Shown here in pieces: positions 21,603-34,100 of a stretch of 64,000 nucleotides of DNA. The position numbers were made by a program, and so were the translations under genes. The stretch is from Sophora flavescens (lineage: Eukaryota; Streptophyta; Magnoliopsida; Fabales; Fabaceae), in NCBI GenBank assembly GCA_030762895.1, contig CM061067.1:53221667-53285666 (forward strand), written 5' to 3'. The notes under the pieces were generated by a model. It saw only the letters and a list, made by a program, of their open reading frames with translations, was not told the DNA's origin and did not search any database. Positions within the stretch are counted from its first letter, which is position 1; every line of letters starts with the position of its first letter.

Positions 21603-22541
21603 ATGTCTTTGAGCCCTCCAAGAGAGAGAAGCAACAATGAGCCCAGCACCTACGGGCTATACTTGTGCTTCCAATGCAACCGGATGGTCCGGCTCCGGTC
21701 TGCACCCTCAAACACAAACCCCTCGGAAATCATGTGCCCACGCTGCTTCGGTCAATTCGTGTGCGAAATAAGCTTTCCAAGGCCAAGACTCGTCGTTGAC
21801 TTTACCAACCACGATCCTTCCCCAGAAGCGCGTTTGCTAGAAGCACTTTCTCTCATGCTCGAACCTCCCATCCGTCACACACAACAACAACCCAGAACAA
21901 CCCCTCGTAGGGAGGTTCCAGTGCGTCACACAACAAGGCGTCATCCACCCCGACACCGTGGTTCGGAACCCGAACCTGAAGAAGGGATCATACAACCTCG
22001 TCCTCGTACTTGGATCATTCTTCAGCCCATAAACCCGTTGGAGCCAGGAAGAGAGAACCTTGTCGTGCCACATGGCGTCGATGCAAGGGACTACTTCACA
22101 GGCACGGGGTTAAACGAGTTGATAGAGCAGTTGACGGAGAATGACCGGCAGGGTGCACCGCCGTTGCCGGAGAGAGCCATTGAGGGGATACCGAAGGTGA
22201 TGATAGTGGAGAATCATCTGAAGGAGAATTCACAGTGTCCGGTTTGTCAGGAAGAGTTTGAAGTGGGTGGTGAAGCGAGGGAATTGCCATGCAAACATAT
22301 ATACCATTCTGAATGCATTGTTCCTTGGCTCAGACTTCATAACTCTTGCCCCGTGTGCCGCCACGAAGTGCCCGTATCGGAGGAGGAGGAAGAGGATGAT
22401 CGTGAAGGAGGTAGGTTTCGGAGGTGCTTGAGGTGGACACGTCTTGCTTCTATTTGGCCTTTTCATCCAAGGGTTCATCCTCATGCTGCTCTTTCTTCTT
22501 CTTCTTCTTCTTCTTCAAGGGGTGATAATTCATATTATTAA
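21603..22541 (+). CDS. RING-H2 E3 ubiquitin-protein ligase, zinc-ribbon/RZF type
   Basis: A single-exon 312-residue protein. The N-terminal zinc ribbon has C22-x2-C25 and C45-x2-C48 (YLCFQCNRMV, IMCPRCFGQF), as in the plant RZF/RDUF (BCA2-like) ligases. The RING-H2 domain is complete: C212, C215, C230, H232, H235, C238, C249, C252, with W242 in the usual E2-contact position (IVPWLRLHNSCPVCR). An Arg/Pro-rich linker, an acidic run (EEEEEDD near 260-266) and a poly-Ser tail (encoded by a CTT/TCT run) follow. Family members transfer ubiquitin from an E2 to substrates, often in stress or ABA responses. The substrate is unknown here. There are no lesions, and the first ATG gives the complete zinc ribbon. 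The tail is shorter than in some relatives. Confidence 0.93.
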   Translation: MSLSPPRERSNNEPSTYGLYLCFQCNRMVRLRSAPSNTNPSEIMCPRCFGQFVCEISFPRPRLVVDFTNHDPSPEARLLEALSLMLEPPIRHTQQQPRTTPRREVPVRHTTRRHPPRHRGSEPEPEEGIIQPRPRTWIILQPINPLEPGRENLVVPHGVDARDYFTGTGLNELIEQLTENDRQGAPPLPERAIEGIPKVMIVENHLKENSQCPVCQEEFEVGGEARELPCKHIYHSECIVPWLRLHNSCPVCRHEVPVSEEEEEDDREGGRFRRCLRWTRLASIWPFHPRVHPHAALSSSSSSSSRGDNSYY

Positions 22542-23050
22542 CTAACTTCATCATATATAATTCATATTCATGAGTCTGATAGATTAATATATAGCATCTC
22601 TTCATTAAGATAGTCTGGCATGCATGTCCGTTATAGTTTATGTTTGGGAACTTGTCAAGCATTTCTCCTTTGAGAAATAATCATGCTTTCTCTATAGCTA
22701 TAGTTACTAGATTGAAATATTTTTGGGCGGTGTTTGAGTTCTCGATTTAAACACAAACAAAACAAAGGGCAGCTAGTGTATGCAACCTTACTCCTATACA
22801 AGGGGAGAGGCTGTTTCTGAATCCGTCATTTCTAGCTAACAACTTTACTATATATTGTTCCAAGGCTCATCCTCTATAATGCACAATAGTAAAATTTGGG
22901 AATTTTCTAAAACTTAATTCAATCGCTACTTGATATTATTCACCACTACTTCGTGATTTAATTCACCAGTTCCCCGGCCTAACTTCTCCCAGTAATTTTG
23001 AAAGCTGAGAAGAAATTAAAGAAAATGGAAACTTAGATTCAAACTGCATA
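22542..23050. other. 3' flank of the RING gene; no gene seen
   Basis: AT-rich, with the presumed 3' UTR immediately after the TAA at 22539. No open frame with support. Confidence 0.4.
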
Positions 23051-23053
23051 TAA

Positions 23054-23054
<1 letters not shown>

Positions 23055-23111
<57 letters not shown>
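23055..23111. repeat. (TA)n microsatellite
   Basis: About 28 uninterrupted TA dinucleotides, a likely length-polymorphic locus. Confidence 0.95.
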
Positions 23112-23115
<4 letters not shown>

Positions 23116-25140
23116 CTAGATTTTGAGTTGAATATTGGCTACATATACTGAAATTAATCTTTGCACTCAGTTTCAGCTGCTACTCCAAGGCATCACTCAT
23201 GTTGCATTCTTTAGCTCTCCAAAGATGGTAACTCACGAGTTTACTGAGTCTGAGATCGCTGTAGACAAGATGTGATGCTCATGAGTAAGTTAATATATGA
23301 CATAATTTGAAGCCTGCGTTGTTTGTTTTGCCTAACCGCTATTCACAGGCCCAATCAAAGACCTATTTCTTAATGAAGCTTGTATGCCATGAATGCGTTT
23401 TGCAGGAGTAACATATGTTAATTGTTATACAAACAAACGAAAACGGCATTCGAATTATATAGTTCGTCAACTTAGAAGTGGAATTCATCACCAAAGTTGG
23501 ATAACCATGTAATACTGTTGTCATTTGCCGTCGCAAAGGGTTCTTCTCTTTCATTCCATGGAGGTTGCATTTATTTATTTTTCTTTATACCACTTATATC
23601 TTTTTTTAATAAGCAAAAATATATTTATAAAGAGTACAGATAGTGTACTCAATCAGATTATATCAATGTGTATACTGTAAATATTATCTGTAACTACTTA
23701 ATAATAACAATGACAATCATGACTGGTCTTCACAATATGTACACTTGCATGATAGGATAAGGTTGATAGAATAAAGCGTATAAAGCCTGATAAGATTTTA
23801 ATAATATGAAGTGTTTAGTATGATATCATATAAGCTACTGTGTTGTATAATACAGTATTATCACATGTTTGGTGATGCAATGTATAACACTGGATAGGAT
23901 GACAATTAATACTTTTTACAGAAAATACCCTCTTAGAAATATATTATATGCGTTGTCAAAAAAAAAAAAGAGATATATTATATGCATATAAATTTGTTAT
24001 GCTATACTAATTTTTAAAGGAAAGAAAAATGGCAGGACAGTTAGTCAAAGAAAGAATGTAACAAGTAACAAAACGCACGATGAGATTGAAAGTGCAATAT
24101 AGAAAAATAATAGAAGCGCATATAGAAATAATATAAGGAATATCTACTGAAGAAATAAAAGTTCAATATAAAAAATAATAAAAGTGCACATAAAGTGTTC
24201 ACCGAAAAAAAAAGTGCATATACAAGGCGTTATTTGCCAAGAAAGATCACAGATTGAGCAAATTTCGGTGATTTAAAGATCTTAGGTTTGGCCCTTTGAG
24301 GATTTCCATGGTTCCCATTACTTGGGAGGATTTTAAAGATTGGTTTTTGTACAAGCGGCAATTCTGCGAATTCCTATGTCTATATTGCATTCGGTTATTA
24401 CGGTTGGTAAGTTATCTGGGGACTTTTTCCTGACATGAAGGTTTGGGTGAGTGCGGGGATTATGATTTTTGTGGGGTGTTGGTTGGGTGATATGCCTCGT
24501 AGCTACGATGCTGGTGGGTTGGCTGGACAATTATAGGTTTACGGGTAGTAGATAGTGATATAACTAATTATGAGAGAAATAGAAAACTAACCTATCAAGA
24601 TCATAATGTATTGTATTAACTATAAAGTTATCCTATCAGGCCTATAATACAATATATCAAGGTTGTCATGATCAGTTTTGCAAGTCTAAAGCTTTAAGGT
24701 TATGCTACGCTACAAGTAAAATATCATACAAGATCATTCGCTGAATGCATTGAAATCATACGGGACAATATTAAACAGAAAAATCATACATCATTCATGA
24801 ATAATCGGAAAAGACATGTGACAGCCCAAATGTTGGTGTCACATGATTTAGCATATTGTAATATACTAGACCTTTTAAAATGCAGAGCATTTTCCAACTA
24901 TATAATTCAGCACAATAGTGAGTTGTAAACCTGAAAATTTCTACAATAATATAATTCTTTTAAATGACCACCTTCATGTGCCTAGTTTTTTCATTGATCA
25001 AATGTCTTCAACTCATCTCTCCAGTACCAAACATTTCCCCTGTATGAATGTTCAATCAATGCCTAGTGTTGTCATAACCGAAACATTGAACAACTAGAGT
25101 TAAAATTTTAGTCAATCTTTTACTTTCCTGTCAGCAAATC
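23112..25140. other. intergenic, no gene seen
   Basis: AT-rich with short dyads, for example around GTTGTATAATACAGTATTATC near 23845. Nothing protein-like is supported. It separates the RING gene from the 3' end of the YbaK-like gene; the two genes are convergent. Confidence 0.45.
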
Positions 25141-28100
25141 TTAAATCCCCGTAAGCTTTGCAAGCGCCTGGGCTGATGCTGAGGTACCAGCATGGAACCC
25201 TTCGGCGTATGCGATGTTCTTAAACATCATCTGCAGAAGAGATAATCTAGTGATCAGGACTCACGATTTCATATATATGAAATAGCGGATTTTTACCAAT
25301 AAAGGGTAGTAACAGCAAGGAACTCATGCCCCAAATTCATTGCTATGATTTTTCAAAAGGGAAAAAATTGACTGGCTGAATCATATATACTTACAGCAAG
25401 GTTTTTAAAATCTGTGTTGAGGCTTTTCTTTAGTTTATCAGATACCACAGCACCCAGCTGCTCTCCATGTTGCTTAAAAGTTTCTTCCTTGATCTGTATG
25501 ATCAAGATTCTTCAGTTTGACGCAGGAAGTAAAGCATAAGTTTGAAATTGAAAGAAAGCAACTTTTTATTTTACCTCTGAAAGCAATAATTCTGATGTTT
25601 TATGCAATATCTCTTCAACGAATTGCCCAACATCTGCAAAGGGGCTTGGTGAATGAACATTTTTGACTGGTGTCCCCTTTGTATTTTTCTCACTAACGGA
25701 TGGCTTGACAACTTTGGCTGCATCAGAAAGTTTTACTTTGTGACTACTTTAACCACTAGAAACTTAAAGCCATAAACAGGGTTTCTGCTACCCCTCACAA
25801 AATTGATTAACAAATGCACTGAATTTATGTGACCCTGAGTTAGGTCATGTGTGAAAAATATAATCCAGCAGAACTTAATGCTAAACATTGTACTAGTCAT
25901 TAATATAAGCATCAAACGTAATGCAACAGTAACAGGTAGTACAGTAGCTTCACCGAAAGTAAAGGCATACAAAAGCAAACAAATTTTCTTTGCATGAAAT
26001 CAATAACTGATGGATTAGATAAATTAGCAATTGCCTCAGAAGCAAGGACCACAGTGTAAATGGTAGCTCCTCCTACACTTCTAGGTTCATGGGGCACCAA
26101 ATTCAATTTTAATGTAATCCTCCTGTAATGATGTTATTTTAGGATAATAAAAGAAATATGAATAGAGAGGAGAAATGAAAAAACAATTAAGGGGGAGAAC
26201 AGAAACTTCTACTCCACAAACACAAGAACTATTCCATATGCATATCATATATGAATGGATGCAAATGAATAGAGCATTTAATAGAATTTTTATACCTGAA
26301 ACCGTCCTGAACTTATCCCCGGAAACTACGTTACCGTCCTTAGCAACTGGTGAAGGTTGCTTTTCTGGCTGATCAGGCAAAACTATTGAACCAGATGGAA
26401 CTAACGCAGCTAGATCAGGGGGTTGATCTTTCCCCACCGGAGGATTGGCCTGCAAAGGGATAAAGTAGACATGTGATTATTAATGAATAATAAGTGAACT
26501 TTAAATAAAAAAATTGTAAGAGGTGCAACATATTTATTATTATAATTTTTTTTTTGGATAAAAAGGTGTCCTTAAATTTACTTACCTCCAAATCAACATA
26601 TGAGGGATCTCTTCTTATTGATTTAAGAAATTTGTCGAGATCACATGCATTCAGAGCTGCCATTGTAAAATCAGACTAAATAATTCATCGACAGGCATAG
26701 TGCATCAAAGCACAATTGAGCTAAAAGTTATCAATGGGATACAAAATAGTGCTATACAAATATTTAATTTCCAAAATTGTCAAATAGTGATAAGACATGA
26801 AAGAGGAAGTCTGTTTGGACTTCGGATATCAATTGGTGAACCCAAGATGTTGGACAGATATAATAAAAGGAATTCCTTAATGTAGGGGAGGTTTTATTTG
26901 TAGATTTTCATCAACTAAAATAGCAAGTAAAAAATGTGCAACTAGTTTTTCGTATCATAAGAGAGACTACTCACTTACATATGGACATGTCATTGGACAA
27001 TGGATGGAAGAAGCAGTTCTCCTGTGTCTTGAACCCTTGATCCAATAACAGTGAAACATCTCTTCAGAAAGGGAAAGATGTGATATAAAAGAAAAAGACA
27101 TCAGATCCTAGGAAATAGATTTGCTAAGTCGGTCAGAAGTCAGAACAATATTTGTCGACAGCAAAAAAAGTAAAAACATATAAGATGATTTGTCAACAAG
27201 CCAATGCACTATCCAAGCATGTATGGCTAAGAACGTAACATTAATAATCTTTCAGCACATCCAGTTCATCATTTAAGAGAAGATCATTTTAAATCTGATG
27301 GTAAAACAGCAATAATAACTAAGAAATAAAAGAAGAAACTTGATACGAAAACTAATAGTAGATAGTGAAGTATGATTTAAGACTAAAGAGAAAGCTACAA
27401 GGGAAACAGTTAGTAGGGGATTTCAAAGCAGACTATCTTAATACTGAAATAGAGAAACACCTTTCGTAAATAACTCTAAAGAGGGGTCTCTCTCGTTGGC
27501 TTCATTTACAATCATACCATGGCCTTGAACACGATGAGAAAGTTCACCAACAAGGTGGAATTGGTATTGGTAAGGGCTGGAATCACAAGGTTTGCAACTC
27601 AATTCCTCACACTACAAAGGCTGCACAAACAGAAAAGCAACCTTTGTAGTTCGTAGGATGTTCACCTTGGATGAGTTTCTGAACTCAAAGGCAGCTAAGG
27701 AGTAAGGACCAAGGTTGTCAGGCACGCGATCTAACTCGTGGGATCGTACGCTCCTACGAGATATGAGGGGTTCGGCGAGGTAGATCGGCGGGAAAACGTG
27801 GCCATCGGCCGGAGCAGCGAGGAAACGCGTGAACGCGGTCGGCACGGCGCTTTCTGGACGAGTTGTGCGATCCTGAGGCGTGACCCGTTTCCGTGCGGCG
27901 TGACCCGTTTTATTCGTGTTGGACCCGGTTTCCCAAATAACCTGTTTCGGTCCAACTTCGTTTTTCAGCCCAAAACACTTAAAAAAGACCCGATCCAGCT
28001 GTTTTAAGTTTTTAACCCTATGTTTGCCGTTCCAGTTTCCACTTCATACGGGTATCTCTCTACTCTTAATAGCTTTCAAGTTTCAATGACTTTTGTTTTG

Positions 28101-31100
28101 GAATTGTCACAAATTGATTATTGATTATATTACCGTTTTCACTTCAAATCATTTCTTCCCAATATACGACTGCTTCATTGTGGTGGTTAAAGCTCTTCAT
28201 TACACGGATTCTTTCACTGAGTATATATGCACAGTAGCAAACAATGTTATTATTCGGCAATATCAGAGTTTCTCCTCTCTGTTTCTACTCTCTGTTTCAC
28301 CTCTGTTTCTCCACTCCGTTTCAACATGTCTTCAAGCATCCTTGTTGCTGGCAGCTCTGGTGGTCCACCCCGTAGAGTGCAGATTAATGCTGCTGGTAGC
28401 AGGAATGATATGGCATGGAAGCATGGAGTTTCTGTTGATGGGGGAACAAGAAAAATCAAATGTAATTATTGTGCCAAAGTAATTATTGGAGGGGTTTACC
28501 GGTTGAAGCATCACTTGGCTTGTACACAAAAAGATGTTAGTGCTTGTAATTCTGTTCCTGATGAAGTGAAGAAACAAATGTGGGAAATTGTAAAATCCTT
28601 GCAAGAAAAATTAGTGAAAAAATCAGGCATAGATGATGAGGAGACAGTTACTGAGAAAGGGAAAGAAAAAAGGCAGGAAGAGGAGACACCTGGAAATCTT
28701 TTTAAGAAGAGGAGAGTGACCTCTCAAACCACCATCAACAGCATCTTCACGAAGATTTTGAGAGAAGAAGCATGCCAAGAAATTGCTTCATTCTTCTACA
28801 ACAATGCTATACCGTTTAATGCTGCAAAGAGTGAAGAATTTCACAAGATGTTGGAGATGGTAGCCCGACATGGCCTTGGATTTAAGCCACCATCCTATCA
28901 CGAGATTAGAGTTAAGTGCTTGAAACAAAAGGTGGATTTGATAGCAAAGAACATTGAAGAACATGAGGCCGTTTGGAAGAAGACAGGATGCACCATCATG
29001 AGTGATGGGTGGACTGACAAAAGAAGGAGAACAATATTGAACTTCTTAGTGGACAGCCCTAAAGGTACTGTTTTTTTGAAGTCGATTGATGCATCTCGTG
29101 TATCAAAAACTGCTCATAAAATATTTCAGATAATTGATGAAATTCTGGAGGAAGTTGGTGAAGAAAATGTCGTCCAAATTGTGACCGACAATGCAGCAAA
29201 TTACAAAGCTGCTGGTACGTTGTTGATAGAGAAAAGGAATAAGCTTTATTGGACACCTTGCGCCGCGCATTGCATTGATCTAATGCTGGAGGATTTTGAG
29301 AAAAAAATATCAGTTCACCATTAAACAATTTCAAATGGTAAGAAGATTACCACCTATATCTACTCCAAGACTTCTCTAATTTCTTTATTGCAACATTTCA
29401 CCAAAGGAAAGGATTTGGTGAGGCCAGCCATGACTCGCTTTGCCACTTCTTATCTAACTTTGGGGTGTCTCATGGACAACAAAGGGGCCTTGATAAGAAT
29501 GTTTACCTCTAATGAATGGACATCAGGCCGATTTGCAAGGACAAGGGATGGGAAGCATATTGAAGAAGTGGTTATGGATAAGGAATTTTGGAAGAACATT
29601 GTGACTTGCTTGAGAGGTGCTTATCCACTAATCAAAGTGCCTCGTTTGGTGGATTCGGATGAGAAGCCAGCAATGGGGTTTATTTATGAGGCAATGGATC
29701 AAGCTAAGGAGAGCATTCAAAAAGCCTTCAATGGTGTCCAGAAAAGGTAAACTATAAACTTTAGTTTACATTATATATTTTAATTTAAATTATAAACTTT
29801 ATTTTCAAAACTAATTCAATTATTTTTGTATTATTTAGTTTTAAGCCTCTATGGGATATCATTGATGAGAGATGGGACAAGCAACTCCATGGGACCTTTG
29901 CATGCTGCGGGTTACTACCTTAACCCCCCAATTACATTATGGTCCTGAATTTAAAACTGACTATGAAGTAAAGCGTGGGTTATATGATTGTTTAGAAAGG
30001 ATGGTGGGAGATGCTTAAGTGATAACCAAGATTGATGCTCAACTTGAAGATTTCAAGATGCGAGCAAAGTTTTTTGGTAGTGCAATAGCCATGACTGCTC
30101 TTAAAACCAAAACTCCACCACAATGGTGGGAGTCATATGGGGATGAGCATCTAGAACTCCAAACATTTGCAATTCGTGTATTAAGCTTGACTTGCAGTTC
30201 ATCTGGTTGTGAGAGAAACTGGAGTGTCTTTGAGATGGTAAAATTTCTCTCACATTTCATTTTTAAAATTGCCTACCACTTGCTATATACTAATGGAGTT
30301 TATATCTATTAGGTCCACACAAAGAGAAGAAACCGTTTGAAACAGAAGACAATGAATGATGTTGTATTTGTGATGGCCAATTTTGAATTGGCCAAGAAGA
30401 AGCAACCTAGAAAGAAGATTGAATATAACCTTGATGATCTTGCATCCGATGATGAATGGATTGTAGATAATGATGAAGGTTCATCTGACATTTTAGATTT
30501 AACAATAGACAATGAATAATTGGAATTGGATACTCCAAATGACGGAGACTTGGCTAATGGTTCAGCTGCTGCCCCTATAGATGGTTTGGTGATTCCTAAT
30601 GTTGATGATGAAGTTGGAGAGGAAGATGGCATGGATCATATGGAGGATGATTATTATGACCACCATGGCTTGGATGATTTGCTAAATTAGAGTTGGGACT
30701 CTTTTATTTTGATGTTTTTGTGGGGTTGTGGTCTCTATTTTTATGGTTCAGTGTTTTGGTGGTGTTGTGATGTTTTGATGTTTTTGTGATGTTTTGATGT
30801 TTTTGTGATGATGTTTTTATCTTTCATATGTAAAGATTGTGACTTATGATTCATGTATGACATTTTTATATTAAGGTTATTTTGGTTTTTAAGGATACTT
30901 TTTCTTATTTATGTTATATGAATAATATATAATATATATTAAATATAATTTTGTCTTTCTGGTGGGATCTTACGATCCCACGAGTTACGATCTTTCATCC
31001 TTCGAACGATCCTATGTAGGATCTTGAGTTTGACAACCTTGGTAAAGACCCTGAGGGGAAATGGACATTGTGTTAATGCCAACATTTTCGAATGATGTGC

Positions 31101-34100
31101 TCTATAGTCTCAAGGCCATTGGGCCTCTTGTGCAAGTACTAAGGCTTGTTGATAATGAGAGAAAGCCTGCAATGGGTTACATCTATGAGACGATGGATAG
31201 GGCTAAGGAATCCATGATACAATCTTTTGATGGAGTAGAAGATACGTACAAAGATCTTAAGATCTATTTGCCATCATTGATAAAAGATGGGAATGCCGAA
31301 TGCCAACCACATCATCCTTTGCATGCAGCTGGCCATTTCTTTAATCCCGAGTTCTTCTATGGTAACCCAGATTTGATTCAAATTCTAAAGTTAATATGGG
31401 GCTCCTTAAATGCATTGAGAGGCTAAGTGCTAGTGTGAAAGAAGAGGATAAAGTTACCAACGAGTTAGAAATTTATAGGAGGTCTGAAGGCATGAAGGGT
31501 GTTGAAAGAAATCGAACAACTATGGCTCCTAGTAAGTTTAACTGCATTGTCTTGATAAATTAATTAGATTTACATGAGCTTTTGTGTTTATAGTATTCCT
31601 AATTGGTTATTCATTACAGCTGTGTGGTGGAAGACGACAAGACGTGTGGGTCACATGTTCCAAGTTTGCAAAGAATTGCAATGAGAGTATTGAACTTGAC
31701 ATTTAGTTCTTTGGGTTGTGAGCGCAACTTGAGTTATTTGTAATAAATGCTTAGACTAATTATGTTAAGCCATAGAATCTTAGACTTATTTGGTTTATAT
31801 TGGATTTGAATCTTAGTAAATATCACTACAAGAATATTGCGTATTACCGACGGATTTTTACATATGGGCAAAAGGCCGTAGGTAACAATCCCATTCCGAC
31901 AGTGTTTTTCCTATCAACTTGAGTCTGTCGGTAATCCGTCAGTATTTTTTATTTTTTTTGATAAGCTATATATCTATAGATAGGGAGCACTTGGGGTGCC
32001 CCAACCCAATTCCAGTAGAACCAAAAGAACCTATGTAAACATGATACCACCCCTAAAAGGAACCTAGAATCATATCTACATAAGTTCAACCAAAGAAAAA
32101 GACCACACCCCTAAAGAATACATCAACCGCCCCTGTTAGAAAGCATATTTAACATGTGCTTAATATGTACATAAATAGGTGCTAGTAATTAGAGGTTCGT
32201 TACTAATTAGATATTTGATTTGATTCCTTTGTATTTATTATTGATTCTCTTGTACCCTAATATGAGATTATAAATAGCACACATGTGTGGTCATATTGAC
32301 ACACAACATTCACATATTCTATTCTTACATGGTATCAGTAGTTTAGGTTATTTTTCTGCTCAGTGGTGTTCTTATTTTAGGGTGAACAGTACCCGCAATC
32401 ACTGTGTGGCCCGTTTTCCGTTCCACTGTGCCTCCATCCTCCGGTGTGACCCCACCATCCTCTCCGGCATCCTCCGGCGACCACTGCGCCGGAACCACAC
32501 CACCAACCGCCGTCGCACGCGCCTCCACGCGCGGCTGTTCTCCGGCGCGTGCGTTTCACGCGCCTGACGCCAAACAGCTTTTTTGCTGCTCTCCGACGTG
32601 ACCCACTTTCCGGCGACTACTCTGTCGCCTTCCCTTGACTCCGGCGACCCTCTCTGCCCCTGTTTCGGATCCATTTCTCATGGCTTCCAACGATTCCTCT
32701 TCCGATTCAAGCGCAAATATTACTGAGGAAGTTACTATTTGTGCTGCTGATTATAATGATTTTCTCCAGTTCAAGGCAGCCCAACAGCCCATCTCACCTA
32801 CCGCTGCTGTGGCTCAGTCTGGTAATCCTGTAGCCTTTATTTCACAGTCCTCTTCTCTTGGACCTTGGAGACTTGACTCCGGTGCTTCTGATCATATGAC
32901 TGGTAACAAATCTCTTTTCTCTAAACTGTCTTACTTGGATTCTTTGCCTAGTGTCACCTTAGCTGATGGATCTCAAATACAAGTTCAGGGCATTGGTCAA
33001 ACACATCCCCTTCCAAACCTTTCCTTAGATTCTGTGCTGTATGTTCCTGGTTGTCCTTTTAATTTAGTGTCAATCAACAAACTCACTCACACCCTTGATT
33101 ACTCTGTTCTTTTTGTTAACAACTCTGTTTATGTCCAGGATCGGCGTACGGGACGGACGATTGGAGTAGGACATGAGTCTCAAGGATTATATCCACTTTC
33201 ACCGCCAGTGGCCTGTCTCCGCTGCTTCTCAAACCCTGGAACATCAACGTCTGGGTCACCCTAGTCTTAATAAAATGTGACTCATGGTTCCAAGCTTTTC
33301 TAAAGTTCCTTTTTTTGAATGTCAGTCATGTCAGTTAGGAAAACATACTCGTCATACTTATAGTCAGCGAGTCAATAAAAGTGTTGCGTCACCGTTTGCT
33401 GTAGTTCATTCTGATATTTGGGGTCCTAGTCGTGTCTGCTCAACCTTAGGTTACTATTATTTTGTCACTTTCATTGATGATTTTTCCCGGTGTACCTGGT
33501 TATTTTTAATGAAGAATCGTTCTGATGTTTTTAATATATTTCAGGGTTTCTGCGCTGAAATTAAAAATCAGTTTGGTTCTTCAATTAAAATTTTGCACAC
33601 TGATAATGCCCGTGAATATTTGTCCTCCCAGTTTCAATCCTTTTTGACTTCACAGGGAATTATTCATCAAACATCATGTGCTCATACACCACAACAAAAC
33701 GGTGTTGCCGAAAGAAAAAATAGGCACTTGGTTGAAACAGCTCGTACGCTACTCCTCCACAATAATGTTCCTCTTCGCTTTTGGGGTGATGCGCTTCTCA
33801 CGGCTTGCTATCTTATCAACCGCATGCCTTCCTCCGTTCTTAATAATCGGGTTCCCTACTCTCTTGTATCCACAAGAAGAACTCTATCTTATCCCTCTAC
33901 GTGTCTTTGGTTGCACATGTTTTGTCCATGATCTAACTCCAGGAAAAGACAAACTCTCGGCCAAATCTCTCAAATGTATTTTTCTGGGTTACTCACGTTT
34001 GCAAAAGGGCTATCGTTGTTTTTGTCCACAACTTCAACGATATCTTGTATGTGCTGATGTCACCTTTTTTGAAGTTGTCTCATTCTTCTCCACCTCCGCC

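Larger units (their letters stand above)
27710..31041 (+). mobile_element. younger hAT transposon, 3332 bp
   Basis: The termini are inverted CAAGGTTGTCA (left, 27710) and TGACAACCTTG (right, ending 31041). The 8-bp flanks are GTAAGGAC (27702-27709) and GTAAAGAC (31042-31049), an 8-bp TSD with one mismatch. Subterminal regions carry CGTGGGATCGTACG / CGATCCCACGAG-type dyads. It encodes a three-exon BED/DUF659/hAT-C transposase that now carries several stops. It sits inside the coding region of an older hAT. Confidence 0.9.

Noticed and set aside
24333..24530. Minus-strand 65-codon frame and the plus-strand protein-like text near 24270-24400
   Set aside because: Neither extends, and no splice-supported continuation or known domain was found.
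32343..32674. Minus-strand Arg/Gly-rich open frames
   Set aside because: They are complements of the GC-rich copia leader. Composition alone explains the openness.
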